Positions 1 to 10,329 of a stretch of 64,000 nucleotides of DNA are shown in pieces. Source of the DNA: Myxococcus guangdongensis (GTDB taxonomy: Bacteria > Myxococcota > Myxococcia > Myxococcales > Myxococcaceae). The first letter of the stretch is position 1. The number at the start of each line of letters is the position of its first letter. The notes under the pieces are model-generated. The model worked only from the letters and a program-made list of their open reading frames with translations. It ran no database searches and was not told where the DNA came from. The translations under genes were made by a program, and so were the position numbers. The stretch lies in NCBI RefSeq assembly GCF_024198255.1, contig NZ_JAJVKW010000009.1, positions 392,280 to 456,279 on the forward strand. The letters are read 5' to 3'.

Positions 1-3
1 GAG

Positions 4-2616
4 GTGCACCCCATCGAGCGGCTCTTCGTGTTCCCGGGCGAGGCCCGGCTGCTGAAGCTGGCGGAGATGGCGCGTCGACACGACGTGGAGGAGCTGGCCG
101 AGGAGGTGCGTCGGCTGGTGGGGCTGTTGAGCCTGCATCGCGACCGCGCCTGCCTGCTCACGCGGACGGAGGGCCTGCGCGCGTCGGTGCCGGAGGACTC
201 GCACTACTTCACCACGCTGGTGGTGGACGACATGGCGGCGGAGGACTTCGACCGCGTCCACCGCGGGATGCTCGAGGCGCAGCGCGGAGAGCATCAGTTC
301 CTCTACGAGCTGCTCCAGGTCCGCTCGGTGGAGGACGCGCTGGTGGCGGTGCTCGTCAACGACGACGTGCAGGCGTGTGTCGTGCGGCAGGACCTGCCGC
401 TGCGCTCGCGCTCACCGGTGAAGCAGCTGCGCTCCATGCTGGAGCCCATGCTGGCGGAGGCGGAGCGCAACGGTGACGAGGCGGCCCTCGTGGTGGCGCG
501 TTGGGTGCGCCGCCTGCGTCCGCACCTCAACGTCTACCTCGTCACCGACGAGTCGCTGGTGGGGCGGGAGATGCACACCGAGCGCCTGTTCGACCGCGTC
601 TTCTACCGGTACGAGTCCGCGCACGAGCTGAACGTCACCGTGGTGGACGGGGTCCGCGAGCGCTACCGGACGCCGTTCTTCGACGCGCTCAAGCACTACG
701 CCTCGCGGCCCATCGGCAACTTCCACGCGCTGCCGATTGCCCGGGGGCACTCGGTGTTCAACTCGCGCTGGCTGCGGGACATGGGGGAGTTCTACGGGCC
801 CAACCTGTTCATGGCGGAGTCGTCCTCCACCGCGGGGGGGCTGGACTCCCTGCTGGAGCCGACGGGGTCCATCAAGCAGGCCCAGGAGATGGCGGCGAAG
901 ACGTTCGGCGCGAAGCAGACGTTCTTCGTCACCAACGGCACGTCGACGGCGAACAAGATCGTCCACCAGACGCTGCTCCAGCCCGGTGACGTGGTGCTCA
1001 TCGACCGCAACTGCCACAAGTCGCACCACTACGGGCTGGTGCTGGCGGGCGCGCACACGGTGTACCTGGATGCGTATCCGGTGCGGGAGTTCGCGATGTA
1101 CGGCGGCGTGGCGCTGAGCACGCTGAAGGCGAAGCTCCTGGAGCTGAAGTCCGCGGGGCGGTTGGACCGGGTGAAGCTGGTGGTGCTGACCAACTGCACC
1201 TTCGACGGGCTCGTCTACCACCCGGAGCGGGTGATGGAGGAGCTGCTGGCCATCAAGCCGGACCTGGCGTTCCTCTGGGACGAGGCGTGGTTCGCCTACG
1301 CCACGTTCATGCCGCTGGCGCGTCAACGCACGGCGATGCGGGCCGCGCAGAAGCTGGCGGAGCGGCTGCGCAGTCGCGCGTACCGCGAGGAGTATCGCGC
1401 GTGGCGTGCCCGACGCGCAGACGGGGACGCGGTGGCGGGAGGCCGGGCGCTGGAGGAGCGGCTGCTGCCGGACCCGGACAAGGTGCGCGTGCGCGTGTAC
1501 GCGACGCAGTCCACGCACAAGTCGCTGTCGGCGTTCCGTCAGGCCTCGATGCTGCACGTCTGGGACGAGGACTTCGAGCGGCGCGCGGCCGCACCGCTGA
1601 CGGAGGCGTACTTCACGCACATCACCACGTCGCCCAACCACCAGCTCGTGGCGTCGCTGGACCTGGCGCGCCGGCAGATGGACCTGGAGGGCTTCGCGAT
1701 GGTGAAGGAGGCCTACCAACTGGCGATGCGCATGCGCGAGCGGCTGCGCGAGGACCCGTTGCTGCATCGGTACCTGCGGCTCTTGGACGCGGACCAGATG
1801 GTGCCGGAGGTGTTCAGGAGCTCGGGGTTGAACCGATACGTGGGGCCGGGCTCGGCGGGCGTGGACGAGATGACCCGGGCGTGGGCGCAGGACGAGTTCG
1901 TGCTGGACCCGACGCGCCTGACGCTCTTCACCGCGCTCACGGGCCGCAACGGGTTCGAGTTCCGGGGCAAGGTGTTGATGGAGCGGCTGGGCATCCAGGT
2001 GAACCACACGTCCATCAACACGGTGTTGATGAACGCGACGATTGGCGTGACGTGGGGCTCGCTGTCGTTCCTCTTGGACGGGCTCCGGCACGAGGCGGAG
2101 CGACTGGAGACGATGCTGGCGCAGGCGACGGGCGCGGAGCGCAGGCTGTTCGACGCGAAGGTGCGCGCCATCACCGAGGAGCTGCCGCCGCTGCCGGACT
2201 TCAGCGGGTTCCATCCGGCGTTCCAGCCCTCGGGCGGAGTGGGGGAGGGTGATTCGCGCAGCGCCTTCTTCCTGGCGTACCGCGAGGAGAACGCGGAGTT
2301 CGTGACGTTGCCGGAGGCCGCGCAGGTGTTGGACTCGGGGCGGCGACTGGTGTCCACGCGCTTCGTGGTGCCGTATCCGCCGGGCTTCCCCATCCTCGTG
2401 CCGGGGCAGGAGGTGAGCCCGGGCATCGTGGAGTTCATGCGGAAGCTGGACGTGAAGGAGGTCCACGGCTACCGGCCGGAGCTCGGGTTGAGCGTCTTCA
2501 CGGAGGACGCGCTGGAGCGCGCCGCGAGCACGCCGGCCCCCGAAATCCCGGGGCCCCGGGAGCGCGGCCCGCGTCACGCTCCGGGCCACGACGGGTCCAC
2601 GCCCGCGTCGCATTGA
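4..2616 (+). CDS. Large PLP-dependent Orn/Lys/Arg decarboxylase-type enzyme
   Basis: The protein belongs to fold-type I PLP enzymes of the Orn/Lys/Arg decarboxylase group and probably decarboxylates a basic amino acid to a polyamine or diamine; the exact substrate cannot be read. The core starts near residue 230, with a cofactor-binding stretch VTNGTSTANK near 308-317, the aspartate of FLWDEAW at about 426 and the Schiff-base lysine in STHKSLSAFRQ at about 506. At 870 codons it is longer than the usual 710-755 residue enzymes. The Asp-Lys spacing is about 80 residues, whereas E. coli LdcI has about 37, because of an Arg/Glu-rich insertion near 440-495. The GTG at position 4 is only the first start in view, so the gene may begin upstream of the window. 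It converges on the histidine kinase gene with a 19-nt gap. Confidence 0.85.
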   Translation: MHPIERLFVFPGEARLLKLAEMARRHDVEELAEEVRRLVGLLSLHRDRACLLTRTEGLRASVPEDSHYFTTLVVDDMAAEDFDRVHRGMLEAQRGEHQFLYELLQVRSVEDALVAVLVNDDVQACVVRQDLPLRSRSPVKQLRSMLEPMLAEAERNGDEAALVVARWVRRLRPHLNVYLVTDESLVGREMHTERLFDRVFYRYESAHELNVTVVDGVRERYRTPFFDALKHYASRPIGNFHALPIARGHSVFNSRWLRDMGEFYGPNLFMAESSSTAGGLDSLLEPTGSIKQAQEMAAKTFGAKQTFFVTNGTSTANKIVHQTLLQPGDVVLIDRNCHKSHHYGLVLAGAHTVYLDAYPVREFAMYGGVALSTLKAKLLELKSAGRLDRVKLVVLTNCTFDGLVYHPERVMEELLAIKPDLAFLWDEAWFAYATFMPLARQRTAMRAAQKLAERLRSRAYREEYRAWRARRADGDAVAGGRALEERLLPDPDKVRVRVYATQSTHKSLSAFRQASMLHVWDEDFERRAAAPLTEAYFTHITTSPNHQLVASLDLARRQMDLEGFAMVKEAYQLAMRMRERLREDPLLHRYLRLLDADQMVPEVFRSSGLNRYVGPGSAGVDEMTRAWAQDEFVLDPTRLTLFTALTGRNGFEFRGKVLMERLGIQVNHTSINTVLMNATIGVTWGSLSFLLDGLRHEAERLETMLAQATGAERRLFDAKVRAITEELPPLPDFSGFHPAFQPSGGVGEGDSRSAFFLAYREENAEFVTLPEAAQVLDSGRRLVSTRFVVPYPPGFPILVPGQEVSPGIVEFMRKLDVKEVHGYRPELGLSVFTEDALERAASTPAPEIPGPRERGPRHAPGHDGSTPASH

Positions 2617-2635
2617 GCGCGAGGCCCGCGCGGCC

Positions 2636-5545
2636 TCAGACGTGCCAGGTGAGGGAGCTGTCCGCCGAGTGCGCGGCGGGCAGCGAGCAGTAGAACGTGG
2701 TGCCCAGGCCCGGCTGGCTGTCCACCCAGACCCGGCCGCCATGGGCCTCGGTGATGCCCTTGACGATGGTGAGCCCCAGGCCCGCGCCTTCCTTCGCGCG
2801 GCTCCGGGCCTGCCAGAACGGCTCGAACAGGTGGTGCTGGTCCTCGGGGAGGATCCCCGAGCCCGTGTCGCTCACCGAGCACCGCACCATCTCTCCCCAG
2901 GGGCTCGCGCGCAGGATGATGCTGCCGCCCATGGGCGTGAACTTGAGCGCGTTGCCAATCAGGTTGGAGAACAGCTGCAGCACCCGGTCCCTGTCCACGA
3001 ACAGGTCCGGCGTGTCGGGGCTGACGTCCAGCTGGAGCTGGATGGACTGGGCCTCGGCCAGCGCGCGATGCAGCTCCAAGGCCTCCGTGAGCAGCGCCAC
3101 CGTCGACTCCGGTCGGCGGTCCACGGTGAGGCCACCGCCCTGCATCCGCGCCACGTCCAGCAGGTCCTCGATGAGCGCCGTCGCCCGGGTGACCGCCTTC
3201 TGGATGGAGTTCAGGGGACGTGAATCCGCCGCCCGCTCCGACGGCGAGCGCTTCATCATGGTCCCCGCGCTCAGGGAGATGACATTCAGGGGCGCGCGCA
3301 GGTCATGGGCCACGATGCGCAGCACCTCGTCGCGGAGGTGCGTGGCCTCTTCCGAGCGCGCGTGCAGGCGCGCGTTGTCCAGGGCCAGCGCCGCGCGCCG
3401 CGCCAGTTCCTCGCAGAGCGTCAGGTCCCGAGGCCCATAGCTCCGCCCGGACTCGGAGGTGCCCAGCGCGACGACGCCCACCGTGTGCCCGCGCGCGCTC
3501 AAGGGCACCACGATGATGGAGGAGGGCGCGAGCCGTCGCAGCAGGTCCAGGTGCCGGGCATCCTCCGCGGTGCTCTCCAGCAGCGACTCGGGGACGTCCT
3601 CCAGCAGCAGCGACTGGCCGCTCATGAAGACCTCCGTCAGCGCATGTCCACGGCGCAGGTGGGCCTGCGGATACGCGCCGAACAGCTCCTCCATCAGTTG
3701 CGTCTTCTCCTGCGTGGAGGCGAGGCACTCGCGGTGTTGGACCTTCCCGCGCTCGTCGATCATCGTCACGATGCAGAAGTCCGCCAGCGTGGGGACGAGC
3801 AGCCGCGACACCGTGGTGACCGTGGTCCCCAGGTCCAGCGAGCTGGCGAGCCGCGGCCCGGCCTCCGCGAGCAGGTGCTGGTCGCGCTCCTGTCGCTTGC
3901 GCTCGGAGATGTCCTGCACCTGGGAGATGAAGTGCAGCGGCTCCCCTCGCGAGTCGCGGACGAGCGACGCCGTGAGCAGGACGAACACCGAGTGGCCCAG
4001 CTTGTGGCGGTAGCGCTTCTCGAGTTGATACATCCCTCGCTCACCCTCCAGCAGTCGTCGTACCTGGAACAGGTCCCCCTCCAGGTCCTCCGGGTGCGTG
4101 AGGTCCTGGAACGTCACCGCGCACATCTCCTCGCGCGAGTACCCGAGCATCTGCCCCAGCGCCTCGTTCACGTTCAGGAAGTGTCCGTCCAGGCCGACCA
4201 GGGACATGCCGATGGGGGCATGGTCGAAGGCGGTGCGGAACAACGCCTCCCGGTTGCGACGGGCCTCCTCGGCTCGAACCCGCGCGCTCATGTCTCGGAG
4301 GATGACGGCCCTGAACGCCACGTCGTCCACGCGCACGTCGGCGAGCGTGGCCTCCGCGGGGAACACCTCTCCATTCTTGCGACGGCCGGACAGGCGCCAG
4401 CGCTCGTCGTCGGAGCGGACCGTCCCCAGGGCCGCGGGGGACGGGAGTTCGAGCGGCCCGTTCAGCAACAAATCCATCGGCTTGCCCAGGACCTCGCCCG
4501 CCGCGTAGCCGAAGATGCGCTCGGCGCCGGTGTTGAACAGGGTGATGTCGCGTTGTTCGTCGATGGCGATGATGGCGTCCGCCGCGTTGTTGACGATGCC
4601 GGCGAGGCGCGCCTCGGAGATGCGCAGGGACTGCGCCACCTCGCGCTGACGCGCGTCCAGCCGGGACAGGGCATTCGCGTTGCGAGCCAGCAGGAGCACG
4701 AAGGCGAGCACCGTGACGAGCGCGAAGACGGAGTTGCCGAACGGACCGCCGCGATAGCCGAGCTCCTCGATGAGCAGGTGCAGTCCCCACACGAGCAGTG
4801 GCAGGACGATGACCGCGGGCAGCAGCCTGCGCGCCATGAGTCCGCCGGCGTCGTTCCGCAGCAACACGCCCATCAGCCCATGCCGGGGATGCACGGAGAG
4901 GATTCCCACCGAGAGCAGCAGGAACAGCAGCGCCGAGTGCAGCGCCATGGGCGTGTAGCGCCCGAAGGCCCGGAGCCCGATGAACGCCGTCAGCGGCGCT
5001 TCCTCCAGGTACGCGTAGCCGATGAGGGCCTGCGTGGCGATGAGCGCGACGAACAAGGCGAGCGGACGGGCCGGATGCCATCCCGAGCGGGTCCGGACGT
5101 GCAGCAGCAGCAGCGCGAACCCGAGCATCATCAAGCTCATCGCCGTCAGCGGAGATGGGCGTCCCGGGAGCCGGGGCGCCAGGCCGTCGACTGTGCTCGC
5201 GAAGAGCAGTTGGTCGATGCCGAAGCTTCGCTGCATCCCGTACTCGAGCAGCACCAGCCCGCCCAGCCCCACCACGAGCAGCGCCAGCGCCAGGCCCACG
5301 CCTCGCGCCAGGCGCTTACCCGGCTTGCTCCTCAGCAGCCACAGCGCGCAGCCGGTGGTGAGCAGACTCACGGCGGTGATGGGCATCATCACCCCGGCTC
5401 CCGGGAGGAAGACCACGCGGGTGAGCCGCTCGCTGGCCATCGCCCAGCCCACCAGCACCGTGGCCGACACCAGGACGGTGAACGTGCACACGAGCGGGAC
5501 CAGCCAGCCGAGCACCCTTTCCAGAGGGCGCGATGAAACCTCCAT
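2636..5545 (-). CDS. Membrane-anchored hybrid-sensing histidine kinase (PAS-PAS-GAF-HisKA-HATPase)
   Basis: This 969-residue sensor kinase should autophosphorylate on a histidine and pass the phosphate to an unlinked response regulator; none is encoded next to it. The first ~290 residues hold about eight hydrophobic segments of a MASE-like membrane sensor. Two PAS domains follow (about 310-420 and 440-560), then a GAF domain (about 570-730). The HisKA H-box is AHDLRAPLNVI, with His near 747. The ATPase domain shows the N box NLIGNALKF, G1 DTGSGI, F box LFEPFWQ and G2 GAGLGLTIVK. It lies 66 nt downstream of the RND pump gene on the same strand and may be the last gene of that operon. No convincing Shine-Dalgarno precedes the chosen ATG, so the start is the least certain part. 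The signal it senses is unknown. Confidence 0.93.
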   Translation of the reverse strand: MEVSSRPLERVLGWLVPLVCTFTVLVSATVLVGWAMASERLTRVVFLPGAGVMMPITAVSLLTTGCALWLLRSKPGKRLARGVGLALALLVVGLGGLVLLEYGMQRSFGIDQLLFASTVDGLAPRLPGRPSPLTAMSLMMLGFALLLLHVRTRSGWHPARPLALFVALIATQALIGYAYLEEAPLTAFIGLRAFGRYTPMALHSALLFLLLSVGILSVHPRHGLMGVLLRNDAGGLMARRLLPAVIVLPLLVWGLHLLIEELGYRGGPFGNSVFALVTVLAFVLLLARNANALSRLDARQREVAQSLRISEARLAGIVNNAADAIIAIDEQRDITLFNTGAERIFGYAAGEVLGKPMDLLLNGPLELPSPAALGTVRSDDERWRLSGRRKNGEVFPAEATLADVRVDDVAFRAVILRDMSARVRAEEARRNREALFRTAFDHAPIGMSLVGLDGHFLNVNEALGQMLGYSREEMCAVTFQDLTHPEDLEGDLFQVRRLLEGERGMYQLEKRYRHKLGHSVFVLLTASLVRDSRGEPLHFISQVQDISERKRQERDQHLLAEAGPRLASSLDLGTTVTTVSRLLVPTLADFCIVTMIDERGKVQHRECLASTQEKTQLMEELFGAYPQAHLRRGHALTEVFMSGQSLLLEDVPESLLESTAEDARHLDLLRRLAPSSIIVVPLSARGHTVGVVALGTSESGRSYGPRDLTLCEELARRAALALDNARLHARSEEATHLRDEVLRIVAHDLRAPLNVISLSAGTMMKRSPSERAADSRPLNSIQKAVTRATALIEDLLDVARMQGGGLTVDRRPESTVALLTEALELHRALAEAQSIQLQLDVSPDTPDLFVDRDRVLQLFSNLIGNALKFTPMGGSIILRASPWGEMVRCSVSDTGSGILPEDQHHLFEPFWQARSRAKEGAGLGLTIVKGITEAHGGRVWVDSQPGLGTTFYCSLPAAHSADSSLTWHV

Positions 5546-5611
5546 CCACGAACCTGGAGTCTCGTCCTGTCGTTGACCAACGCCGCGTCAGCGTCCGCTC
5601 CTCCGCCCGCT

Positions 5612-8600
5612 TCAGTGCTTCTCCCAATGAATCCAGCGCAGGTCCTTCACGAACAGCGTGTAGAGCACGGGGACGAGCAGCAGGGTGAGCACCGTGGCCA
5701 CGGTGAGGCCGCCTATCTGCGCGTAGCAGAGCGGTTGCCACAGGGGGCCACCGTGCAGCGCCAGGGGGATGAGCCCCAGCACGGTGGCTCCCACCGTCAC
5801 CAGCACGGGCCGCAGGCGGTGGAGCCCCGCGTCGAGCAGGGATTCGCGCAGGGACTCGCCGCGCTCGTGCGCCTCCTCGATGTAGTCGAAGAGCACGATG
5901 ATGTGGCTGACGATGACGCCCATCAGGCTGATGATGCCCAGGAAGGCCATGAAGCTGAACGGCGCGCCCATGATGACCAGCGACACCAGTGCCGCCGCCG
6001 CGCCGAAGGGGAGGGCCGCGAATACGACCAGCGGCTTGACGGCGTTCTTGAACTGGATGACGAGCGCCACGTAGATGGCGACGATGAGCATGCCGAGCAC
6101 GACGACCATGCTGGCGAAGCTCTTCTTCTGCTCCTCCGCCTCGCCGCCAATCTCCAGCGTGTAGCCGATGGGCAGGCGCTGCTGGAGCGCGTCGAGCTTC
6201 GGTCGGGCCTCCTTCAGCACCTCCGACGGGAGCACGCCCTGCTGCGGGAACGTGGCGATGGTGATGGTGCGGAACTGGTTGCGGCGGCGGATCTTCTCCG
6301 TCTGGAGCGAGTAGGCGACGCGGGAGACCTGCCGCAGGGGCACCTTCTGGGGCCCGCTGCGCGAGCTGATGTACAGGTTCTCGATGTCGCCCAGCTGGGC
6401 GCGCTCCTCGGCGCGGAGCCGGGCCACGATGTCGATTTGATGGATGCCCTCGCGCAGCTGGCCCACCGTCATGCCGTTCATCGCGGAGGCGGAGGACGTG
6501 GCCACGTCCAGGTTGGTGACGCCCGCGAGGTTGGCCCGGTCCGGGTCCACCTCCAGCTTCACGGAGAACGTGTCGCTGCCCCAGTCGTCGCGCGTGCGCG
6601 CGGTGCCGGGGACGGAGCGGAAGATGGCCTTGGCCTGCTCCGCGATGTCGCGCAGCACGGAGATGTCCTCGCCCGACACGCGGATGGACACGGGGATGCC
6701 CACGGGCTTGCCCGTCTCCAGCTCCCGCACGTCGATGCGCGCCCCGGCGATGCGGCGTGACAGCGCGTCCTGGAACAGGGGCACCAGCAGGCGGGTGTCC
6801 TCCTTGTCGCGGACCTGGATGACCAGCTGCGCGTAGTTGAGCTGCTGGAGCTCCGGCGCCACGGAGAACCAGAAGCGGGGACCGCCGCCGCCGATGAACT
6901 CCGTCACCGACTCGAGCACCTGGCGCGGCTTGCCGTCGCTCGGGTGGGCCTTGCCGTACTCCTCGGCCACCTCCTGGAGGATGCGGGTGGCGTCCCTGGC
7001 GGTGTCTCGCGTCGCGGTGAGGGTGGCGTCCTCGGGCAGCCAGACGTCCACATAGGACAGGTAGGACAGGTCCTTGGGGAAGAACGCGGAGCGGACGCGG
7101 GTGCCCACGAGTCCTCCCGCGATGAGCACGAGCAGCGCCACGCCGACCACGAACAGGCGATGGTCGATGGCCCAGCCGACGACCTGTTGGTAGCGCCGCG
7201 CGAAGCCGGTGGTCTTCCTCTCCGACGCGGGCACCTCGGACGCGGGGGCGCGGAGGATGGCGGAGCCCAGCAGCGGGATGAACGTCATGGAGACAACGCG
7301 CGAGGCGACCAGGGACAGCGTGAGGACGATGGGCAGCGTGCGGATGAACTTGCCCGTGTCTCCCGGCAACGAGAGGAAGGGCAGGTAGGCGGCGATGTTG
7401 GTGAGGGTGGCGAAGAGGATGGCGGTGGCCAGCTTCGTGGGCCCGAGCCACGCGGCGATGCGCGGCTTCCATCCCATCGAGAGGGAGCGCTTGATGGCGT
7501 CGCTGGCCACGACGGGGTCATCCACCAGCAGGCCCAGCGCGATGATGAGCGACGCGATGGAGATCTGCTGCAGGTCCACGCCGAAGACGTGCATCAGCCC
7601 GAAGGTCATCGCCAGGGTGATGGGGATGGACAGGGCCAACAGCAGCGCCGTCCGCCACTCCCAGAAGCCGATGAGCGCGACGAGCACCACCAGGATGATG
7701 GCCTCGTAGAGCGAGGACATGAACAGGTCCACGTTCTCCTTCACCTGGAGCGGCTGGTCCGACGTGCGGCGGATGACCAGGTCCTCGGGCAGCAGCCGTT
7801 GGACGTGCGCCAGCTCCTCGCTCACGCTGTGCCCGAAGGCGTCGATCTGCTCGCCCGGGCGCATGTTGACGGCGAGGGTGATGGCGCGGTTGCGGACGAA
7901 CTCGCCCTGGGCGTTGCGCGCGTCCAGGTAGTTCAGGAAGCGCGGCGGGCTCTGGTAGTCGCGGCGCACGTCCACCATGTCGCGCAGGTACACCGGCGTG
8001 CCGTTGGTGCTGGTGGTGGCGACGATGTCTCCCAGCTCGCGCTCGCTGGAGAGCTCGCCCGACGGGTCGATGGTGATGCTCTTGCCGCCCATCTCCAGGA
8101 TGCCGCCGGGCGCGGTGATGTTGCGCGCGGAGATGAGGTTTGCGAGCCCCGACGCCTGGATGCCGTAGGAGGCGAGGCGCTCCTGCGAGTACTCCAGGAA
8201 GATCTTCTCGGGCAGCACGCCCGTGCGGGTGACCTTCGAGACGACGGGCAGCCGCTGCAGGTGTCGCTGAATCGTGTCGGTGAAGTCGTCGAGCTGCCGG
8301 TGGCTGTAGCGGTCTCCGGCGTTCGCCGTCAGTCGGGCGCGGACGTCCTTCGGGTCGCGGACGATGATGGGGCGCCACACGTCGGGGTGGAGCTCGGACA
8401 GGCTCAGGTGGTCCTGGGCGAACGCTCGCAGGTGCTGCAGCAGCGTGGCGTCGTCCAGGGAGGTGGCCATGTCCACGCCGATGAAGCCGGGGCTCTGGAT
8501 GAAGCGCGCGTCGTCTGTCTCGGGGAGCTCGTCGAAGAAGCGCAGCGCCTGGTCCCCCAGTCGCTGCATGGACGTCGCGTTGATGGAGGGTGGGAAGCTC

Positions 8601-9205
8601 ACCACCACTGTGGCCCGGGGGGCGGAGGAGGACGCGGACTTGCGCACGTCCTCGATGGCTCGGGCGACGGCCCGCGAGCGCAGCTCCAGCTCCACATCGT
8701 TCGCCGGGGGGCTGGCCACCGTGAGCATCAGCGTCGCGGTGTCGCCGAAGTCCTTGAGGAACTGCACCGGCCCGGCGCCGCTCGGCAAATCGCGAATCGT
8801 GTCGAGCCGTCCCTGGATGTCGTCGAACTCCTTGGCCCGGTCCGCGACGTCTTCCTTCAGGGTGACGTAGACGACGGACAGGCTGGTGCGACTGATGGAC
8901 TCAATCTTCTCGACGCTGGCGTTCTCGGAGATCTTCTGCTCGATGCGGCGGGTGACCAGCTGTTCAATCTTCTCCGCCTCCGCGCCGGGCCACAGACACG
9001 TGGCCACCGCGACGCGCACGGCGATGACCGGGTCCTTCGCCTTGGGCATCTTGAAGTAGCCATAGACGCCCCACACCATCGTGAAGGCCAGGAACACCCA
9101 GGCCACCTGACGCTTCTCCGTGAAGTAGCGCGCGGTGTTGTGCTTGTGGCGGACCAGCGCCTCGTCGCGCTCGCGCTCTGCCTGCTCCGCTTGCTCGGGC
9201 GTCAC
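5612..9205 (-). CDS. RND efflux pump inner-membrane permease
   Basis: A proton-driven resistance-nodulation-division transporter of the AcrB/MexB superfamily, which exports substrates from the periplasm or inner membrane. The N-terminal ~40 residues are a charged cytoplasmic extension, followed by TM1 (VAWVFLAFTMVWGVYGYF). Two large periplasmic loops separate the TM blocks. The TM4 proton-relay motif GLLVDDPVVASD keeps both aspartates, so the pump looks functional. The protein has 1197 residues, while classical AcrB has about 1050. The ATG at 9205 overlaps the stop of the membrane fusion protein by 4 nt (ATGA), which indicates translational coupling. Adjacent regulators (TetR-type upstream, histidine kinase downstream) fit an inducible export system. 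The substrate cannot be deduced, and a metal- or drug-specific subfamily is not resolved. Confidence 0.96.
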   Translation of the reverse strand: MTPEQAEQAERERDEALVRHKHNTARYFTEKRQVAWVFLAFTMVWGVYGYFKMPKAKDPVIAVRVAVATCLWPGAEAEKIEQLVTRRIEQKISENASVEKIESISRTSLSVVYVTLKEDVADRAKEFDDIQGRLDTIRDLPSGAGPVQFLKDFGDTATLMLTVASPPANDVELELRSRAVARAIEDVRKSASSSAPRATVVVSFPPSINATSMQRLGDQALRFFDELPETDDARFIQSPGFIGVDMATSLDDATLLQHLRAFAQDHLSLSELHPDVWRPIIVRDPKDVRARLTANAGDRYSHRQLDDFTDTIQRHLQRLPVVSKVTRTGVLPEKIFLEYSQERLASYGIQASGLANLISARNITAPGGILEMGGKSITIDPSGELSSERELGDIVATTSTNGTPVYLRDMVDVRRDYQSPPRFLNYLDARNAQGEFVRNRAITLAVNMRPGEQIDAFGHSVSEELAHVQRLLPEDLVIRRTSDQPLQVKENVDLFMSSLYEAIILVVLVALIGFWEWRTALLLALSIPITLAMTFGLMHVFGVDLQQISIASLIIALGLLVDDPVVASDAIKRSLSMGWKPRIAAWLGPTKLATAILFATLTNIAAYLPFLSLPGDTGKFIRTLPIVLTLSLVASRVVSMTFIPLLGSAILRAPASEVPASERKTTGFARRYQQVVGWAIDHRLFVVGVALLVLIAGGLVGTRVRSAFFPKDLSYLSYVDVWLPEDATLTATRDTARDATRILQEVAEEYGKAHPSDGKPRQVLESVTEFIGGGGPRFWFSVAPELQQLNYAQLVIQVRDKEDTRLLVPLFQDALSRRIAGARIDVRELETGKPVGIPVSIRVSGEDISVLRDIAEQAKAIFRSVPGTARTRDDWGSDTFSVKLEVDPDRANLAGVTNLDVATSSASAMNGMTVGQLREGIHQIDIVARLRAEERAQLGDIENLYISSRSGPQKVPLRQVSRVAYSLQTEKIRRRNQFRTITIATFPQQGVLPSEVLKEARPKLDALQQRLPIGYTLEIGGEAEEQKKSFASMVVVLGMLIVAIYVALVIQFKNAVKPLVVFAALPFGAAAALVSLVIMGAPFSFMAFLGIISLMGVIVSHIIVLFDYIEEAHERGESLRESLLDAGLHRLRPVLVTVGATVLGLIPLALHGGPLWQPLCYAQIGGLTVATVLTLLLVPVLYTLFVKDLRWIHWEKH

Positions 9206-10329
9206 GGAATCACCTCCACCGCCTCGCCGTCCGACAGGAGGCTGGCGCCGGTGACGACGATGCGCTCACCGGCCTCCAGCCCCTTGCGCACCGGGATGAC
9301 GTTGCCCAGGTACTCGCCCAGCTCCACCTCGCGCGCACGCACGAGTGACTTGCCGTCCTGCTGCTGGAACACGAAGACGGCGAACCCGTCCGGCTTGCCG
9401 GGCGCGCGGACGATGGAGGCCAGCGGCACGAGCAGCTCCGGCTGGAGTCGGGCGGATCCGCCATCACGCAGCGACAGCGCGGCCACCATGCCCGGCTTGA
9501 GCCGCTGGTCCTCGTTGGGGATGGAGACCTCCACCGCGAACACGCGGCTCTTCGGGTCCGCGGAGGGGGCGATGCGGGAGATGCGCCCCTCGAAGCGCTG
9601 CCCCGGGAAGGCCTGGGTGATGACGGCCTGGGGCGCGCCGAGGCGGACGCTGGGCAGCAGCGTGTCCGGGACGCCGAACACCACCCGGACGCTGCGCGTC
9701 TCCGCCACGGAGAAGGCGATGGTGCCGGGCGCGGCCAGCACGCCCACCTCCACGGCGCGCTTGAGCACCACGCCGGAGAGCGGCGAGCGCAGCTGGGTGT
9801 CCTCGAGCGCCGTGCGGGCTTCGTCCACGCGGGCCTGGGCGACGGCCGAGGCGCCGACGGCGCTGTCCTTCTGCGTGCGGGCAGCGTCGAGCTGCGCGGG
9901 CGTGGACACCTCCGCGGCGACGAGCTTCGTGGTGCGCTCGAAGTTGATGCGCGCCTGCTCCTCGGCGGCGCGGGCCTGGGAGAGCGCCGCGCGGGCCTCG
10001 GTGAGCTTCTGCGAGTAGTCCGTCTTGCGCAGCGCGGCCAGCTCCATGCCCTCGCGCACGGCGTCGCCCTCCTGGATGAGGCGGGGGCGTCCGTCCACGT
10101 CCTTCACCTTCGCGATGGACTCCACGTAGCCGCCGACCTTGAAGGCCATGTCCACGCGCGTGGCGGGCTGAATCTCCGCGGAGAAGCGCGCATCAGCCGT
10201 CGTCCCGGCGCGGCCCACGGTGGCGATGCGCACCGCGGTGGGAGGCGCGGGAGGAGGAGGGGAGCGCCCGCAGGCGAGCCCGAGCAGGGCCCCCAGAGTG
10301 AGGGTGAGGGCCAGGAACGACGTCCTCAT
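9202..10329 (-). CDS. RND efflux periplasmic adaptor (membrane fusion lipoprotein)
   Basis: This 375-residue HlyD/AcrA-type adaptor should bridge the RND pump to an outer-membrane channel. The N-terminus has a short hydrophobic signal ending in LGLAC, a lipobox, with Cys near residue 20, so the protein is probably lipid-anchored like AcrA. A lipoyl-like half-domain precedes and follows a predicted alpha-helical hairpin (about 95-175, rich in Ala, Glu and Arg with repeated AR/AE heptads). A beta-barrel domain and the membrane-proximal domain make up the C-terminal half. The stop overlaps the pump start by 4 nt. No TolC-type outer-membrane factor is encoded nearby; the 210-residue protein upstream is too small to be one. 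Confidence 0.95.
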   Translation of the reverse strand: MRTSFLALTLTLGALLGLACGRSPPPPAPPTAVRIATVGRAGTTADARFSAEIQPATRVDMAFKVGGYVESIAKVKDVDGRPRLIQEGDAVREGMELAALRKTDYSQKLTEARAALSQARAAEEQARINFERTTKLVAAEVSTPAQLDAARTQKDSAVGASAVAQARVDEARTALEDTQLRSPLSGVVLKRAVEVGVLAAPGTIAFSVAETRSVRVVFGVPDTLLPSVRLGAPQAVITQAFPGQRFEGRISRIAPSADPKSRVFAVEVSIPNEDQRLKPGMVAALSLRDGGSARLQPELLVPLASIVRAPGKPDGFAVFVFQQQDGKSLVRAREVELGEYLGNVIPVRKGLEAGERIVVTGASLLSDGEAVEVIP

